Origin: Carettochelys insculpta
Taxonomy: Eukaryota; Chordata; Testudines; Carettochelyidae
Direction: 5' to 3'
NCBI RefSeq assembly: GCF_033958435.1
Contig: NC_134138.1
Span: 9,808,001 to 9,872,000, forward strand
Length of the DNA: 64,000 nt
The position numbers were made by a program, and so were the translations under genes. Each line of letters starts with the position of its first letter. The first letter of the stretch is position 1. This document shows, piece by piece, positions 1-10,535 of this stretch. Below the pieces are notes generated by a model, which saw only the letters and a program-made list of their open reading frames with translations, searched no databases and had not been told where the DNA came from.

Positions 1-469
1 TGCCTGCCCTCTCCCCTCCACACTGCATTTCTGTTGCAACATGATTTTACCAGCTCCTGCTTCTCAGATCTAGCGGAGTTGATTCATATGTTGGTGAAAT
101 GCTGGGGTGACAGCATTCTAGTTACTGCATGTAGTGTTTGTTTCTTGGTTCAGCAGTTCTCTGCATAGGCTTTCCAAAAAAAAAACAAAAAACAACAGGT
201 GAGGATTCCGCTGGTGAAAGAACCTAAGCACACCAAGAGGACCATGGAGAAAATTGCACTTCTGAGCTGACAGCGGTAGGTAAGAAAGTGGTGTGGTTTG
301 AAAGAGGATTTCCTTTTTAACAGAGATATTGTCTTTATCGTCATTATTATTAACAGCAATAGCAAGAATAACTACTGTTATTGTTGAAGCCCCACATGGC
401 ATGGCTGAATGTACAAGTGCAGAGTAATGACACAGTTCCTGCCCTGATGAGGATGCAATCTAAACTGAC
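1..469. other. unassigned non-coding sequence
   Basis: No repeat family or exon is recognised here. There is a short A-rich run near 177-196 and a TTATTATT stretch near 340-352. Open frames on the minus strand are short and low in complexity, and look like chance. Confidence 0.5.
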
Positions 470-605
470 CAGCCACATGAAAGATGGGAAAACAAGTGAC
501 TTGCCAAGGTCACGCAGCAGACCAATGGTACAGCTGGGAAAAGAACTCAGATTTCCTGAGTCTCAGCCTTGTCTCATGTCCTACCCACTAGACCACTAAA
601 CCCCT
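470..605 (-). mobile_element. MIR-type / tRNA-derived ancient SINE
   Basis: Read on the plus strand, the order is 'gatgggaaaac', 'gacttgccaaggtcac', a damaged 'aagaactcagatttcctgag', then 'cccactagaccactaaa'. That is the antisense order of the MIR/CORE-SINE body followed by its tRNA-like head, where ACTAGACCACT is the reversed A-box region. The copy is diverged and inactive. The family is old in amniotes; exact subfamily not determinable by eye. Confidence 0.6.
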
Positions 606-967
606 ACCAGATAACACATATATTTCTAGCCCTGATGGCTTATAAGGTCACAGACTTAAAGTTGCTGCTGGTCTATGTCGAGTAGTGATTTTATGGCACT
701 TGTCCCAGGTCTTGGATGTGAGAGGTGCTGGAGTGGTATAATTTTCAGACTCCCTGCTGTGGTCCTTCTTCACATTGTCAGAGAGTATGGGAAGAAATTA
801 GCTATGAAATGGCTCTGGTCCAGTGGCAACTAGGGCTAGAGATGATTATGGTCGAGTCAGAGGTTCCAAGGCCAGAGGGGACCATTGTAATTGCCTGGCC
901 TGGTCTCGTGTATCGCAAAGGCCATATGACTTCTGCAGAATGATTCCTGGAGCAGATCTTGAGCAAA
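606..967. other. unassigned non-coding sequence
   Basis: No repeat or coding exon recognised. The segment ends where the antisense CR1 tail begins. Confidence 0.45.
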
Positions 968-2972
968 CAGAATGACAGGGCTGGAAGGGACCTCAGGAGG
1001 TCATCCAGTCCAGCCCCCTGCTTCAAGCAGGATCAACCCGCACTAAGTCATCCCAGCCAGGACCTTGTCCAGCCGGGACTTAAAAACCTCAAGGGATGGA
1101 GAATCCACCACCTATCTAGGCAACGCATTCCAATGCTTCACCACCTGCCCGGTGAAGCAGTTTTTCCTAATATCTAACCTACATCTTTCCCTCTTCAACT
1201 TCTGACCGTTACTCCTTGTTCTGCCATCTGACACCACTGAGAACACTTTCTCGCCCTCCTCTTTAGAGCTCTCCTTCAGGAAGTTGAAGGCTGCTATTAA
1301 ATCACCTCTAAGTCTTCTCTTCTGTAAACTAAACAAGCCCAAATCCCTCAGCCTATCCTCATAGGTCTTGGGCTCCAGACCCTTTATCATTTTTGTTGCC
1401 CTTTGCTGAACCTGCTCCAGCAAATCCACATCTTTTTTATACTGGGGGGGCCCAAAACTGGACACAATATTCCAGATGTGGCCTCACCAGTGCCGAATAA
1501 AGAGGAATAGCTACTTCTCTAGATCTGCTTGAAATGCTTCTCCTAATGCACCCTAGTATGCCGTTAACCTTCTTGGCTACAAGGGCACAGTATTTGCTCA
1601 TATCCAACCTTTAATCCACCATAACCCCTAGGTCCCTTTCCATCATACTGCTGCTGAGCCAGTTGGTTCCCAGCCTGTAACAATGTTTGGGATTCTTCCG
1701 CCCCAGGTGCAGGACTCTACACTTCTCCTTACTGAACCGCATCAGATTTCTTTTGGCCCAGTCCTCCAATTTATCCAGGTCCCTCTGGATTCTCTCTCTA
1801 CCCTCCAACGTATCTACCTATCCCCCTAGTTTTGTGTCCTCCGCAAACTTGCTGAGGGTGCAATCCAGTCCCTCATCCAGGTCATTAATAAAGATGTTGA
1901 ATAACACGGGCCCCAGAATCGAGCCTTGTGGCACTCTGCTTGAAACAGACCGCCATCCAGATAATGAGCCATTGACCACTACCCATTGGGCCCGACCATC
2001 AAGCCAGCTTTCCATCCATCTTATAGTCCAAGGATCCAATCCATATTTCCTTAACTTATAGGCAAGAAAGTTGTGGGAGACTGTATCAAAAGCCTTGCTG
2101 AAGTCAAGGTATATCACATCCACTGACTTCCCCATGTCCACAGAGCTTGTTACCTCGTCATAGAAGCTGATCAGATTGGTCAGGCAGGACTTGCCCCTTG
2201 TGAATCCATGTTGGCTACTTTTGATCACTTTCCCCTCTTCCAAGTGCTCCAAGATGGATTCCTTGAGGATTCCCTCCGTTATTTTCCCAGGAATTGAAGT
2301 AAGGCTGACAGGTCTATAGTTCCCTGGATTGTCCTTCTTTCCTTTTTTAAAGATGGGCACTATGTTTGCCTTCTTCCAGTCATCTGGTATCTCCCCCGAT
2401 CTCCAAGAGTCTTCAAGGATAATGGTCAAAGGTTCGTCAATGACCTCTGCCAATTCCCTCAGTATTCTGGGGTGCATTAAATCCAGACCCATGGACTTGT
2501 GCACATCTAGTTTTTCTAGATAGCTCAGAACTTGTTCCTTCCCCACAGATGGCTGCCCTCTACCTTCCCATACTGCATCGTCTAGGACCGTCATGGGGAA
2601 GTTGACTTTGTCCGTGAAGACTGAGGCAAAAAAAGCATTGAGTACTTCAGCTTTTCCTGCATCATCTGTCACTAGGTTACCTCCCTCATCCGGTAATGGC
2701 CCCACACCTTCTCTGATAACCTGTTTATTGTTCACATGCCTGTAGAAACCCTTCTTGTTACTCTTCACATCCCTTGCCAGCTGCAGTTCCAATTGTGCTT
2801 TCGCTTTCCTGATTACTGGCCGGCATTCTCCGGCCGTGTGTTTATACTCCTCCTTAGTCAAATGTCCACATTTCCATTTCTTGTATGCATCCTTTTTGAA
2901 TTTAAGCTGACTAAGGATTTCCCTGTTTAGCCAAGCTGTCCTGATTTGAAAATGGCCAGTGGTGGACAATCT
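968..2972 (-). mobile_element. CR1 LINE, 5'-truncated, about 2.0 kb
   Basis: The plus strand opens with the antisense CR1 tail ('ggctggaagggacctcagga', then 'gtccagccccctgc'). Reading leftward from 2972 gives the ORF2 linker, the whole reverse transcriptase region and the C-terminal domain. The copy starts just after the endonuclease domain, a normal 5' truncation made by target-primed reverse transcription. It lacks the 5' end and promoter, so it cannot be active. A short second CR1 fragment lies directly upstream of its truncation point. Confidence 0.95.
1112..2969 (-). pseudogene. CR1 ORF2 remnant (reverse transcriptase region)
   Basis: The longest open part (2969-1818, 383 aa) carries RT landmarks in order: [48 protein letters not shown] and INDLDEGL. 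The catalytic box normally read FADD is FAED, so one metal-binding Asp is changed to Glu. A stop follows KLGG at about 1818. The same frame then resumes to a second stop near 1611 (after GVMVD), and a frameshift moves the C-terminal part (1465-1112, with [15 protein letters not shown] and LDIRKNCF) to another frame. A G-run near 1445-1451 is a likely site of indel damage. Confidence 0.92.
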
Positions 2973-2984
2973 GCCTCAACACTT

Positions 2985-3085
2985 GATGGATTGTTCTGAT
3001 GGTTCATTGCCCTCCCTGTTAAAAATGTTGCACCTTATTTCTAGACCAAATTTGTCTAGTTGCAGTTTCCAGGTGGGAAAAAGAA
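2985..3085 (-). mobile_element. CR1 fragment, second lineage
   Basis: The segment 'cattgccctccctgtt' followed by 'ttgtctagttgcagtttccag' resembles the better preserved antisense CR1 copy near 18045-18125 ('taattgcccacacagctagg' and 'tttgtctaacttcag'). It is only about 100 bp, so the call is tentative. Confidence 0.45.
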
Positions 3086-3324
3086 TATAAATGCGAAAGT
3101 TACTGACAAGCTCCAGCTTCCAGGTAAATGACTTGCTCAAGTGCTTAAAAGTGGGACCTGATTGGGGAGCTGATAAGACCCCAGGGAGGGGAGGAAAAAG
3201 GAGTAGACCAGGGGAGTAGCAGGAAATGAGGATGGAACAGAGAAGTGGAGCAATGGGAACAGGATGGGGAAAGAAGTGAAAGTGAAAGCTGTTTTGCACT
3301 GCAGAAGAAGAGTTCTGAGGTTTA
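3086..3324. other. purine-rich unassigned sequence
   Basis: The plus strand is G/A-rich ('gggaggggaggaaaaaggag'). Long minus-strand open frames (2976-3509) run through this and the next CR1 tail. They are compositional and are not supported as genes. Confidence 0.4.
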
Positions 3325-3616
3325 GTATTAACCTTAAACCAGATGGCAGAACAAGGAGCAATGGTTTCATGTTGCAGAAAGGGAGGTCTAGGTTGAATAT
3401 TAGGAAAAACTTTCACTAGCAGGATGGTGAAGCACTGGAATGTGTTACTCTTACCTAGAGAGGTGGTGGAATCTCCATCCCTAGAGATTTTTAAGTCCCA
3501 GCTTGACAAAGTCCTGGCTGGGATGATTTAGTTGGGGTTGATCCTACTTTAGTCCAGGGCCTGGACTTGATGACCTCCTGAGGTCTTTTCCAGCCCTAGG
3601 ATTCTGTGATTCCAGT
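3325..3616 (+). mobile_element. CR1 LINE 3' end
   Basis: Sense-strand CR1 C-terminal and 3' UTR sequence: 'ttgaatattaggaaaaactt' (the LDIRKNCF region), 'ggtggtggaatctccatccc', then the terminal 'ggcctggacttgatgacctc' and 'attctgtgattc'. It lies opposite in orientation to the larger CR1 copy ending near 2972. It is a 5'-truncated relic of about 290 bp with no coding potential. Confidence 0.9.
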
Positions 3617-5828
3617 GGTGTTGAATTTGAAATATCCTAATTAGATGAATTTAAAAACTGTTAGTAGCAGCTAATGGTAATTTATTCCATCAAAATGCCC
3701 ATTAATCTAAGGTAGAATTTCTCCTTGCATTAGCCTTCACCACCCACACCTTCAGCATAACAGCCTTGCAAACATTTCAATTTCAGCTCATCCCCAGAGA
3801 GTGGATGGTTTGAAGTGGCAGCTGTTTCCTCTGCTGGGGCTTCCTGGTGGACAGCTGTTATGTGATCACCCTTGCAGCTTGCTGTATATTGGTGTATTGT
3901 TGAGAGGAGAAGCAAGCATGTTGTTTTTTTTCTGGACAGCCCTGCTGTTCCTTGGGCCTCAGCATGTGGACAGATTTTACTCCCGCTCTTCCTCCTTATG
4001 GTATCGCGCTCTCGCATGTGTGGGCTTTGAGGCTTACATTTGTTTCTTTCTGCTAGACAGGGAAGTAAAGTCCGATGCTGGTTAACCAGCTCAGAGCATA
4101 CGAGGCACAGTGGTAAGCTAGTAATATACAGTGACGGGAGACAGTTTCTGTATTGCTCACACAGGTTGAAACAGTTACTAGAAGCAAGGTTCGGCACAAC
4201 AGCTGTGCAGATCGCTGCATTTGCATCCCCTTCTGAGCTAACGCTGCAGTTTCTGCCTTATTCATTGAAATAAGCTACTCTGCCACAAAGGACAATGCTT
4301 TTAAAGTATATGCACACCCATGCGTCCTCCATACAATTGTAATACTGCAGGTAGGAGGCAACCCTGGCTGAGTAGGGACTGATGCGGGTTAATAACCTGG
4401 TGCCTTCCCTTGCCCTGCGGTAACCAGACTTTTGGTTCCAATGTCAATCAGGATGGCCATGTCCTGGAAAATCGGGTTGTCTGGGTAAAAACTGGAAGGA
4501 TGGCACCCTCTAGTCTATGCAAGTTGCAGTCGCCTCCCAGTTGCAGCACAGACATATGTTACAGGTTTTCCCCCTTCCCCTTCTCCCTCGATTCTTGTCA
4601 GGCAGACAACAAGCAGGAGACAAGAACTTCAAAGTGCCACCAATATGATGTCTATTAAGGTTAGTTAGGACATCCCTTCACACTAGCTGGTTTTATTTCT
4701 ATGTGCCAAAAGAGTGTGGTCCCTAGAGTTCCAGTCCCAGCTCTGATACCGCACAGCCTTTCCTGTGCCCCTTTCCCATTCCCCTCTCCTTAGCAAACCT
4801 GATCCCAATTTCCTTCCCCTTACTTTCTTTCTGACCCATTCATATAGTAAAATTTGAGTTCTGCTCAGCTAGCCCCTTACCGGTCTTTTTACTGAAATTT
4901 TACTAACCAGCCGTAACGTTGTAACATAATTCTCTGATCAGTTTTATTCCACCTCCTTATTTAATTTACGCTTAGCAAAATTATTCACACAGAAGACAGA
5001 GACAATTAAAGAACCAGAGAGAGCCATACAAATTAATAGTAGGAAAGTAGGGCCCATAAAAACAAAAGAGTGGAGAAATGAGCAGTTCACAGTCACATCT
5101 ATTGATAGGTGGGTGCTTTCCAGACAGAAAGTTGTCAAACTAAGTTTTCTTTAACATTCTGTGGTCTTTTCTTTATCAGGTGGTGGTGGGTTGGATTGTC
5201 TCCTGAGCAGCCTTGTATTACTAGATTTCAGTATGGCTGGTTTGGAATATGAGGATATGACTGAAGGTTTCCCAGTCATGGTTGTCCCTGCTGCTTAGCC
5301 AAGGAATGAGACCTCAGACTGTCACAGTGAGAGAAGGCCTATACGCAGGCATGTGTGAGGAGCATGTGCTCCCCAAATACTTTGGGTTGCAAAAGGCCAG
5401 AGCCTCTGGGTGGGCTGAAGGATTAGTGGGGGTTATTCCAGCCCTCCTCCAGGCTAGGGGTGGTATGGGGAGGAGGCACACTGGGGAGCCATTCTTCTGG
5501 CTGGTGGGTCCACCCCTTCTTCCCATTTCCCTCCTAGCAGTTGCGCTTGCACAAGTTCACTGGTGCGTTTGATTCTTTGTTTTATACTTCTGCAGCTAGC
5601 TAAGTGATAAGAATGCCTGTGAATTGTCGAAGTACAGGCCTTTACGGGCAGGCCTGACTGTCTCTAGTCTAGTCTAACAGTATCCTTAGGATTAATTGTA
5701 CCTCTACGCAGAGGGTCAGCGCAAGCCCTGTGCACCTCTTCAAGCGTTGTATTAAAATACACCCAGTGCACACATTTGTATACCAAACGTGCCCCCCCTC
5801 CCCGCCGCATGACTAAAGCCCTCACTGC
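3617..5828. other. unassigned, mostly unique sequence
   Basis: About 2.2 kb in which I recognise no repeat family, RNA gene or exon. Open frames reach 155 aa (minus, 3730-4197) and 96 aa (plus, 5282-5572), but they lack recognisable domains, and the opposite strand is open in the same places. Probably diverged intronic or intergenic DNA. Confidence 0.5.
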
Positions 5829-6230
5829 CAGGTCTACACTGAGTCATATATCAAGGCTGAATTCCCTTAGGGTTGAGTCGCAGCGGCAGGAGACACAGTG
5901 TGGGATGTTCTACATTCCTTCTGCCTTTGCTGTCCTTGGGATAACAGTCTTGCAGTTGTTTGGTCTTGCAGGCCTGCTGGGTTCTGTCTGCGCTAGAGAG
6001 TTTTGTAGACAATATTTATTATTGGAGCATCTGCTCACAAAATGCGTTTTGTTGACAAACAACCAACAAAAAAGCCACATGGGGTCTCCAAGGAGCTCTT
6101 TTGTTGACAGAGCAGATCGAAGGATTGATCCACTTTTACGTGTAGACTTGATCTGTCGACAGCAGTTTTGTTGGGACTTCTCCTCAGACAGTAACTTCTG
6201 TAGACAGAAGCTCCTAGTGTAGACATAGCC
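5829..6230. mobile_element. MITE, Harbinger-like (GTTGACAGA-type)
   Basis: The left end reads 'aggtctacact' and the right end 'agtgtagacatagcc', the shared end sequence of nine elements in this window. The right half contains repeated 'tgttgacag' and 'tctgtcgacag' words, also seen in the copy at 29491-29880. The left terminus is damaged and the target duplication unclear. Non-autonomous; its ORF on the plus strand is not a gene. Confidence 0.6.
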
Positions 6231-6292
6231 TTGGTAGGGCGTCTCTCACCAGAGGTTCATTGCACTTCAAAAGGCCTTTAAATGGAAACAAG

Positions 6293-6440
6293 AATCAGAG
6301 GGATCACCGTGTTAGTCTGTATCTGCAAAAGCAATGAGAAGTCCTGTGGCACCTTATAGATTAACAGATTTATTGGAGCATTTGAATTAATTGGAGCAAA
6401 AAATCTGTTAGTCTATAAGGTGCCTCAGGACTTCTCATTT
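6293..6440 (-). mobile_element. Penelope-type terminal repeat pair (palindrome)
   Basis: A head-to-head inverted pair. The left arm (about 6333-6380, 'gagaagtcctgtggcacctt') is matched by the right arm (about 6391-6439, 'aaggtgcctcaggacttctc'). An unpaired distal tail on the left (6295-6331, 'ccgtgttagtctgtatctgc') sets the orientation as minus. It has the same architecture as the longer copy at 9447-10521, without the coding interior. I did not find a convincing target duplication. Confidence 0.7.
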
Positions 6441-6717
6441 TTTGATTGGAAAACTACCTTTTGTTTTTATCCTCTTCCTCTTCTCCTGGCATTATTGGAA
6501 ACCAGTGGTGGGGATCCTAGAGCCCTCAGGCTGGAATGGCTGGTGGCTTGTCTTGATCCAGCCCACGAGTCTCAGGGCTCTCCCCTACCCCCGCAGAGGA
6601 TCAGGGCAAGCCACAGGCTGCTTCCAGCCTGCAGGATGAAGGTTTCACACCACTGGTTTATAATAATCCCAGGTGAGCCTGCAGGCATTGCCAGGTGGGG
6701 GGAGGAAGTGGATCTGT

Positions 6718-7580
6718 GCTGCACCCCCACCCTCTAACTGCTCCTGCATCCTACCTCCCACCCACCCCCCACACCTCCACTCCACTCATGCATCCTACCT
6801 CCTGCCCAGAGCCTGATTGCTTCCCTCTGACTGCTCCTTCATCCTACCTCCCACCCAGACCCTGCACCACAATCCTCAATCCACTACTGCACCCTATGTC
6901 CCACTCAGACCCTGCACCCTTACTCTCAGCCTGCTCCTACATCTACCTCCCACCCGCCAGCCTCATCCCCCACTCATGCATCCCACCTCCTGCCCAGATT
7001 GTTTACCCCCCTACCCTGCTCCTGCACCTTACCTTCCACCCAGACCCCAAACCACCACCCTTAGCCCACTCCTGCATCCTTCCTCTGACTCAGACATCGC
7101 ACCCCCACCCTCATCCCCCTCCTGCACCTTACCTCCCACCCAGACCATGTACCACCAGCCTCAGCCTACTCCTGCATCCTACCTTCTGCCCAGACCCCCT
7201 CGCCTCTACCCTGCTCCTGTGCCTTACCTTCTAGCCAGACCCTACATGCCCACCTTCAGTCCACTCCTGCACCCTACATCCCACCCAGACCCTGCACCCC
7301 TGCCCTCAGCCTGCCCCTGCATCTACCTCACACCCACAACCCCCTCACTTGTGCATACTACCTCCTCTGCAGACCCCGCACCTTTACCCTGCACCTGCAC
7401 CTGACCTTCCACTCCAGCCCCCACCCTCACCTTGCTCCTGCATCCTACCTCCTCTCCAGACCCCCACTCCACTCATGCATCTTCCCTTCCACCTAGACCC
7501 TGCACCTCCTTCCTGCTCCTGCATCCTGCCATGTGCCCAGGGTGTGCAACCCTGTCTCCAGCCTGCTTCCTGGTAGCCCC
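6718..7580 (+). repeat. C-rich degenerate tandem array (minisatellite-like)
   Basis: Units of variable length built on 'ctcctgcatcctacctccca' followed by 'cccagaccctgcacc' repeat about 20 times over 860 bp, with many substitutions. All three plus frames stay open for long stretches (up to 195 aa, Pro/Ser/Thr/His-rich). This follows from the near absence of TAA/TAG/TGA in the unit and is not evidence of a protein. The strong C/G strand asymmetry is notable. Confidence 0.85.
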
Positions 7581-8629
7581 CGCCCACATACGTTGAAACT
7601 CTCATTTGTGTCCCCACCCCAGAGCCTAAGGGAACTCACAAAATCTGCTGGCCCCATGCTCCCAGAAGATCTCTGTGGGGAGGACCCCAGCCTTGCCTCT
7701 CCCCTCCCCTGGAGCTGGAGTGGGAAGGAAACCCTGAAGCCCGAGTTGCATGGGTGAGCTGAGGATCTCTCTCTTTCTTCTGCTTATCAGATGGGGGCTG
7801 GATGATTTTTCTGTGGGTCAGTGGCTCTCAAATCCCTCAAATTTCTCCATTCTTGTTAAGTGGTCGTTGTGAATAACCAGAGTATTGGGGCAGTCGGAAC
7901 TTTTCCTATTCCCACAGCTGTGCGAGAAGGAAGTATCTCCAGGTCGTTTCATTGAAGCTTTCCCTCTTGAGAGCACAGACAGCAGGTTTGGTGACAGATG
8001 AATGTTCAGCTCCATCTTTAATGGACGGACAGATGCTCCCAGCCAGAAGCGCAGAATGAGATCTTTGTAGGCAAATATTAAAGACTAATTCCCTTTGGGA
8101 CCAAAGGGGAACAGGCTCTGTTATCTAAGTCACCAAGCACATGAAAGTGCAAGTCCTGCATTGGGAGTAATCCTAGAAAGCAGAAAGGTTCAATTTTTAT
8201 TGGTGACCATTAGGAAACAATGAACAAAGATATTTCCATTGGCGACCATTGAAATGTACGGAAAGGGGAAGTTAAAAAATTTATTTCCTGAGAACTTGTT
8301 AGAATCTGTCATTAAATAATTACCCAACACTGTGAAAATTTAAATTGATAAAAACAGAAAAAAATATTCAACAACTAATGTTGGTCTTATACAGCAACAT
8401 TATTACAAAAGTCATATTTTGCCAAGCTTAATTAAGCGGGACGGTAGGATAAAGGTGGCTCTGTGTTGTGAGCTTGATCTTAACCTATGGAGAGATTTGA
8501 TGTGACAGAGATACTTGGTACTTCTTTGCTACTTGATTGTAGAACCTTGCATCAGAAAATGTCATAGCACTGTACCGATACTGAAGAATTATTAAATCAG
8601 TTGAAAAAAATCTGATGATCCCTTTTGAG
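7581..8629. other. unassigned sequence
   Basis: No repeat family or exon recognised. The region from about 8080 on is AT-rich. Nothing here supports a gene. Confidence 0.45.
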
Positions 8630-8770
8630 AGAGAGGGACAAAATGCTCTGTTTTAAAGGTGAAGAAACAGAAATCGGAGGTTATTGGGACTTGTCCACAG
8701 TCCCACAGGAAGTTGATGGCAGATCTCTGGACTGTGCTGTGAACCACAGAGCAATCTTCACTCTTGAGAG
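8630..8770 (-). mobile_element. possible MIR relic
   Basis: 'gttttaaaggtgaagaaaca', then 'gggacttgtccacagtccca' and 'ggcagatctctgg' follow the antisense order of the MIR core. Divergence is high, so this is tentative. Confidence 0.4.
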
Positions 8771-9432
8771 TTTCTTAAGCCTTGAACTTGAGGTGAGCAG
8801 GCAAGACTCCTGCGTGCATGCTCAGTTCATCAAAGGATCAGGGCCTTTGGAATGACAGCTTCTTCTTCTGCAGTGTTAGGCAATAGCATATCCTTCCTTA
8901 TGCTGACATCCAAATACAAAATCTGAATGTGCGTGAAGGGATGCTGTCAGCTTGGGCTCAATTTTTTTTTGAAGTTACAAAATCTAAATAGACAGAAATA
9001 AAACAATGACTGGAAAGAGGGGACCCAGATGCACAATTATATTGTGCTAGTGTGGCAAAGCGAGGGAATGAAACAGACAGGACTAGGCTAGTTTCAGCTT
9101 AGCGAAATGCAGAATATAAAGTTCTGAAAAGCGGCAACGTCAATTAAATGTTTAAAATTCATTTAGTTTTAATCCTCTAAGGTGGTGTGGGTGACCCAGG
9201 AGAGGATATGCATAAATTTGGAGACCCAGCTGAGTTGAAATAAGGAACATGTACAGCATTTTTAGTGGGGAGTAAAAGGAGAAATTAAGAGCATCTATTT
9301 AGTCTCCAACTTGCCACCTCAAAATCAGCACTTAGGAAGGATAAAAGGGTGAGGAAAACTCTGACCCCATAAATTGCATAGGGATAGATTCTGTTTAAGA
9401 GCCATTGGTCTTTTTATTGTACATAACAAACT
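8771..9432. other. unassigned sequence
   Basis: AT-rich sequence with no recognised repeat or exon, ending at the 14-bp target duplication of the Penelope-type insertion. Confidence 0.45.
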
Positions 9433-9446
9433 CTAACACAAGTTAT
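9433..9446 (+). repeat. target-site duplication, left copy
   Basis: CTAACACAAGTTAT here matches CTAGCACAAGTTAT at 10522-10535 (13 of 14 bases). The pair directly brackets the inverted-repeat Penelope-type element. Confidence 0.85.
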
Positions 9447-10521
9447 CAAAACAAAAAAACAGTCCAGTAGCACTTTAAAGACTAAGAAAATAATTTATCA
9501 GGTGAGCTTTCGTGGGACAGACCCACTTCTTCAGCCCTTAGTTATACCAGAACATACTCAATATTTAAGGTACATAGAACCAAAACAGTAATCAAGGAGG
9601 ACAAATCAGAAAAAAAATGATCAAGGTGAGCAAATCAGAGAGTAGAGTGGCAGAAGGGGGAGGAAGGTCAAGAATTAGATCAAGCCAAGTATGCAAACAA
9701 GCCCCTATAGTGACTCAAAAAATTCCCATCCCAGTTCAAACCACGTGTTGAATTTGAATATAAAAGACAGCTCAGCTGTCTCCCTTTCCAGAATCCTAGA
9801 CCTTTCTTTGCAAGAAAGCCTGCTGCCAGCTTTGTCCACATATCTTTTCTGGAAATACCATCCCTGGACCTAACCAGGTTATTCACAGAATCACAAGTAC
9901 ATTCTCATGTTCCTCGACTAACATCATATATGCCAACATGTGCCAACAATGCCCTGGTGCTTTGTACATTGGACAGCCTTCTAACTCCTTTAGACGAAGA
10001 GTTAATGGGCACAAAACAGACATAAAAACACTCCAGATCCACAAACCGGTTAGTCAACATTTTAATGGAGTGGGCCATCCTGTTAATGACTTAAAAGTTT
10101 GCGTGTTACGGAAGAAAAAATTTTGAACCACTCTTGAGAGGGAGACAGCTGAGCTGTCTTTTATATTCAAATTTGGCACATTAACACGGGTTTGAACTGG
10201 GATGGGAATTTTCTGAGTCACTATAGGGGCTTGTTTGCATACTTTGCTTAATCTAATTCTTGACCTTCCCCCCTGGCTTCTATCCCCCTACTCTCTGATT
10301 TGCTCATCTTGATCATTTTTTTCTGATTTGTCCTCCTTGGTTACTGTTTTTGGTTCTCTGTGCCTTCAATATTGAGTCTGTTCTGGTATGGCTATGGTCT
10401 GAAGAAGTGAGTCTGTCCCATGAAGGCTCACCTAATAAATTATTTTGTTAGTCTTTAAAGTGCTACTTGACTGCTTTTTTGTTTTGATACTATATAGACT
10501 AGCACGGCTCCCTCTCTGTTA
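9447..10521 (+). mobile_element. Penelope-like element, foldback form, complete insertion
   Basis: A 1075-bp insertion with long inverted arms: left about 9450-9788, right about 10137-10500. Paired landmarks are 'cagtccagtagcactttaaa' with 'tttaaagtgctacttgactg', 'ttcgtgggacagacccactt' with 'agtgagtctgtcccatgaag', and 'acagctcagctgtctccct' with 'gggagacagctgagctgtc'. The right side alone carries a distal tail (about 10500-10521). The roughly 350-bp interior encodes a GIY-YIG endonuclease domain on the plus strand. No reverse transcriptase is present. A 14-bp target duplication with one mismatch flanks it. Penelope-like elements are known for terminal repeats that can be inverted; calling this copy a derivative is inference from the domain and ends. 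Confidence 0.85.
9914..10126 (+). pseudogene. GIY-YIG endonuclease domain of a Penelope-like element
   Basis: The ATG-initiated frame is 9938-10126 (62 aa), but the domain extends in frame upstream to about 9914, giving the GIY-like box as NIIY. Next come the Cys pair in MCQQC, then LYIG (the YIG box), the Arg-rich FRRRVNGHKTD and the His residues of VSQHFNGVGH. This is the CCHH arrangement typical of Penelope-type EN domains, which nick target DNA. Frame and key residues look intact, with a TGA stop after KKKF. The reverse transcriptase that should precede it is missing, so it is a fragment that would not be made as a working protein. The flanking inverted arms confirm the assignment. Confidence 0.82.
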
Positions 10522-10535
10522 CTAGCACAAGTTAT
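10522..10535 (+). repeat. target-site duplication, right copy
   Basis: CTAGCACAAGTTAT, partner of 9433-9446. Confidence 0.85.

Noticed and set aside
3730..4197. 155-aa minus-strand frame as a possible gene
   Set aside because: No recognisable domain or splice context, and the opposite strand is open over the same stretch.
6695..7404. Long Pro-rich open frames (179 and 195 aa, plus strand)
   Set aside because: They lie in a C-rich tandem array that is open in all three frames; composition explains them.
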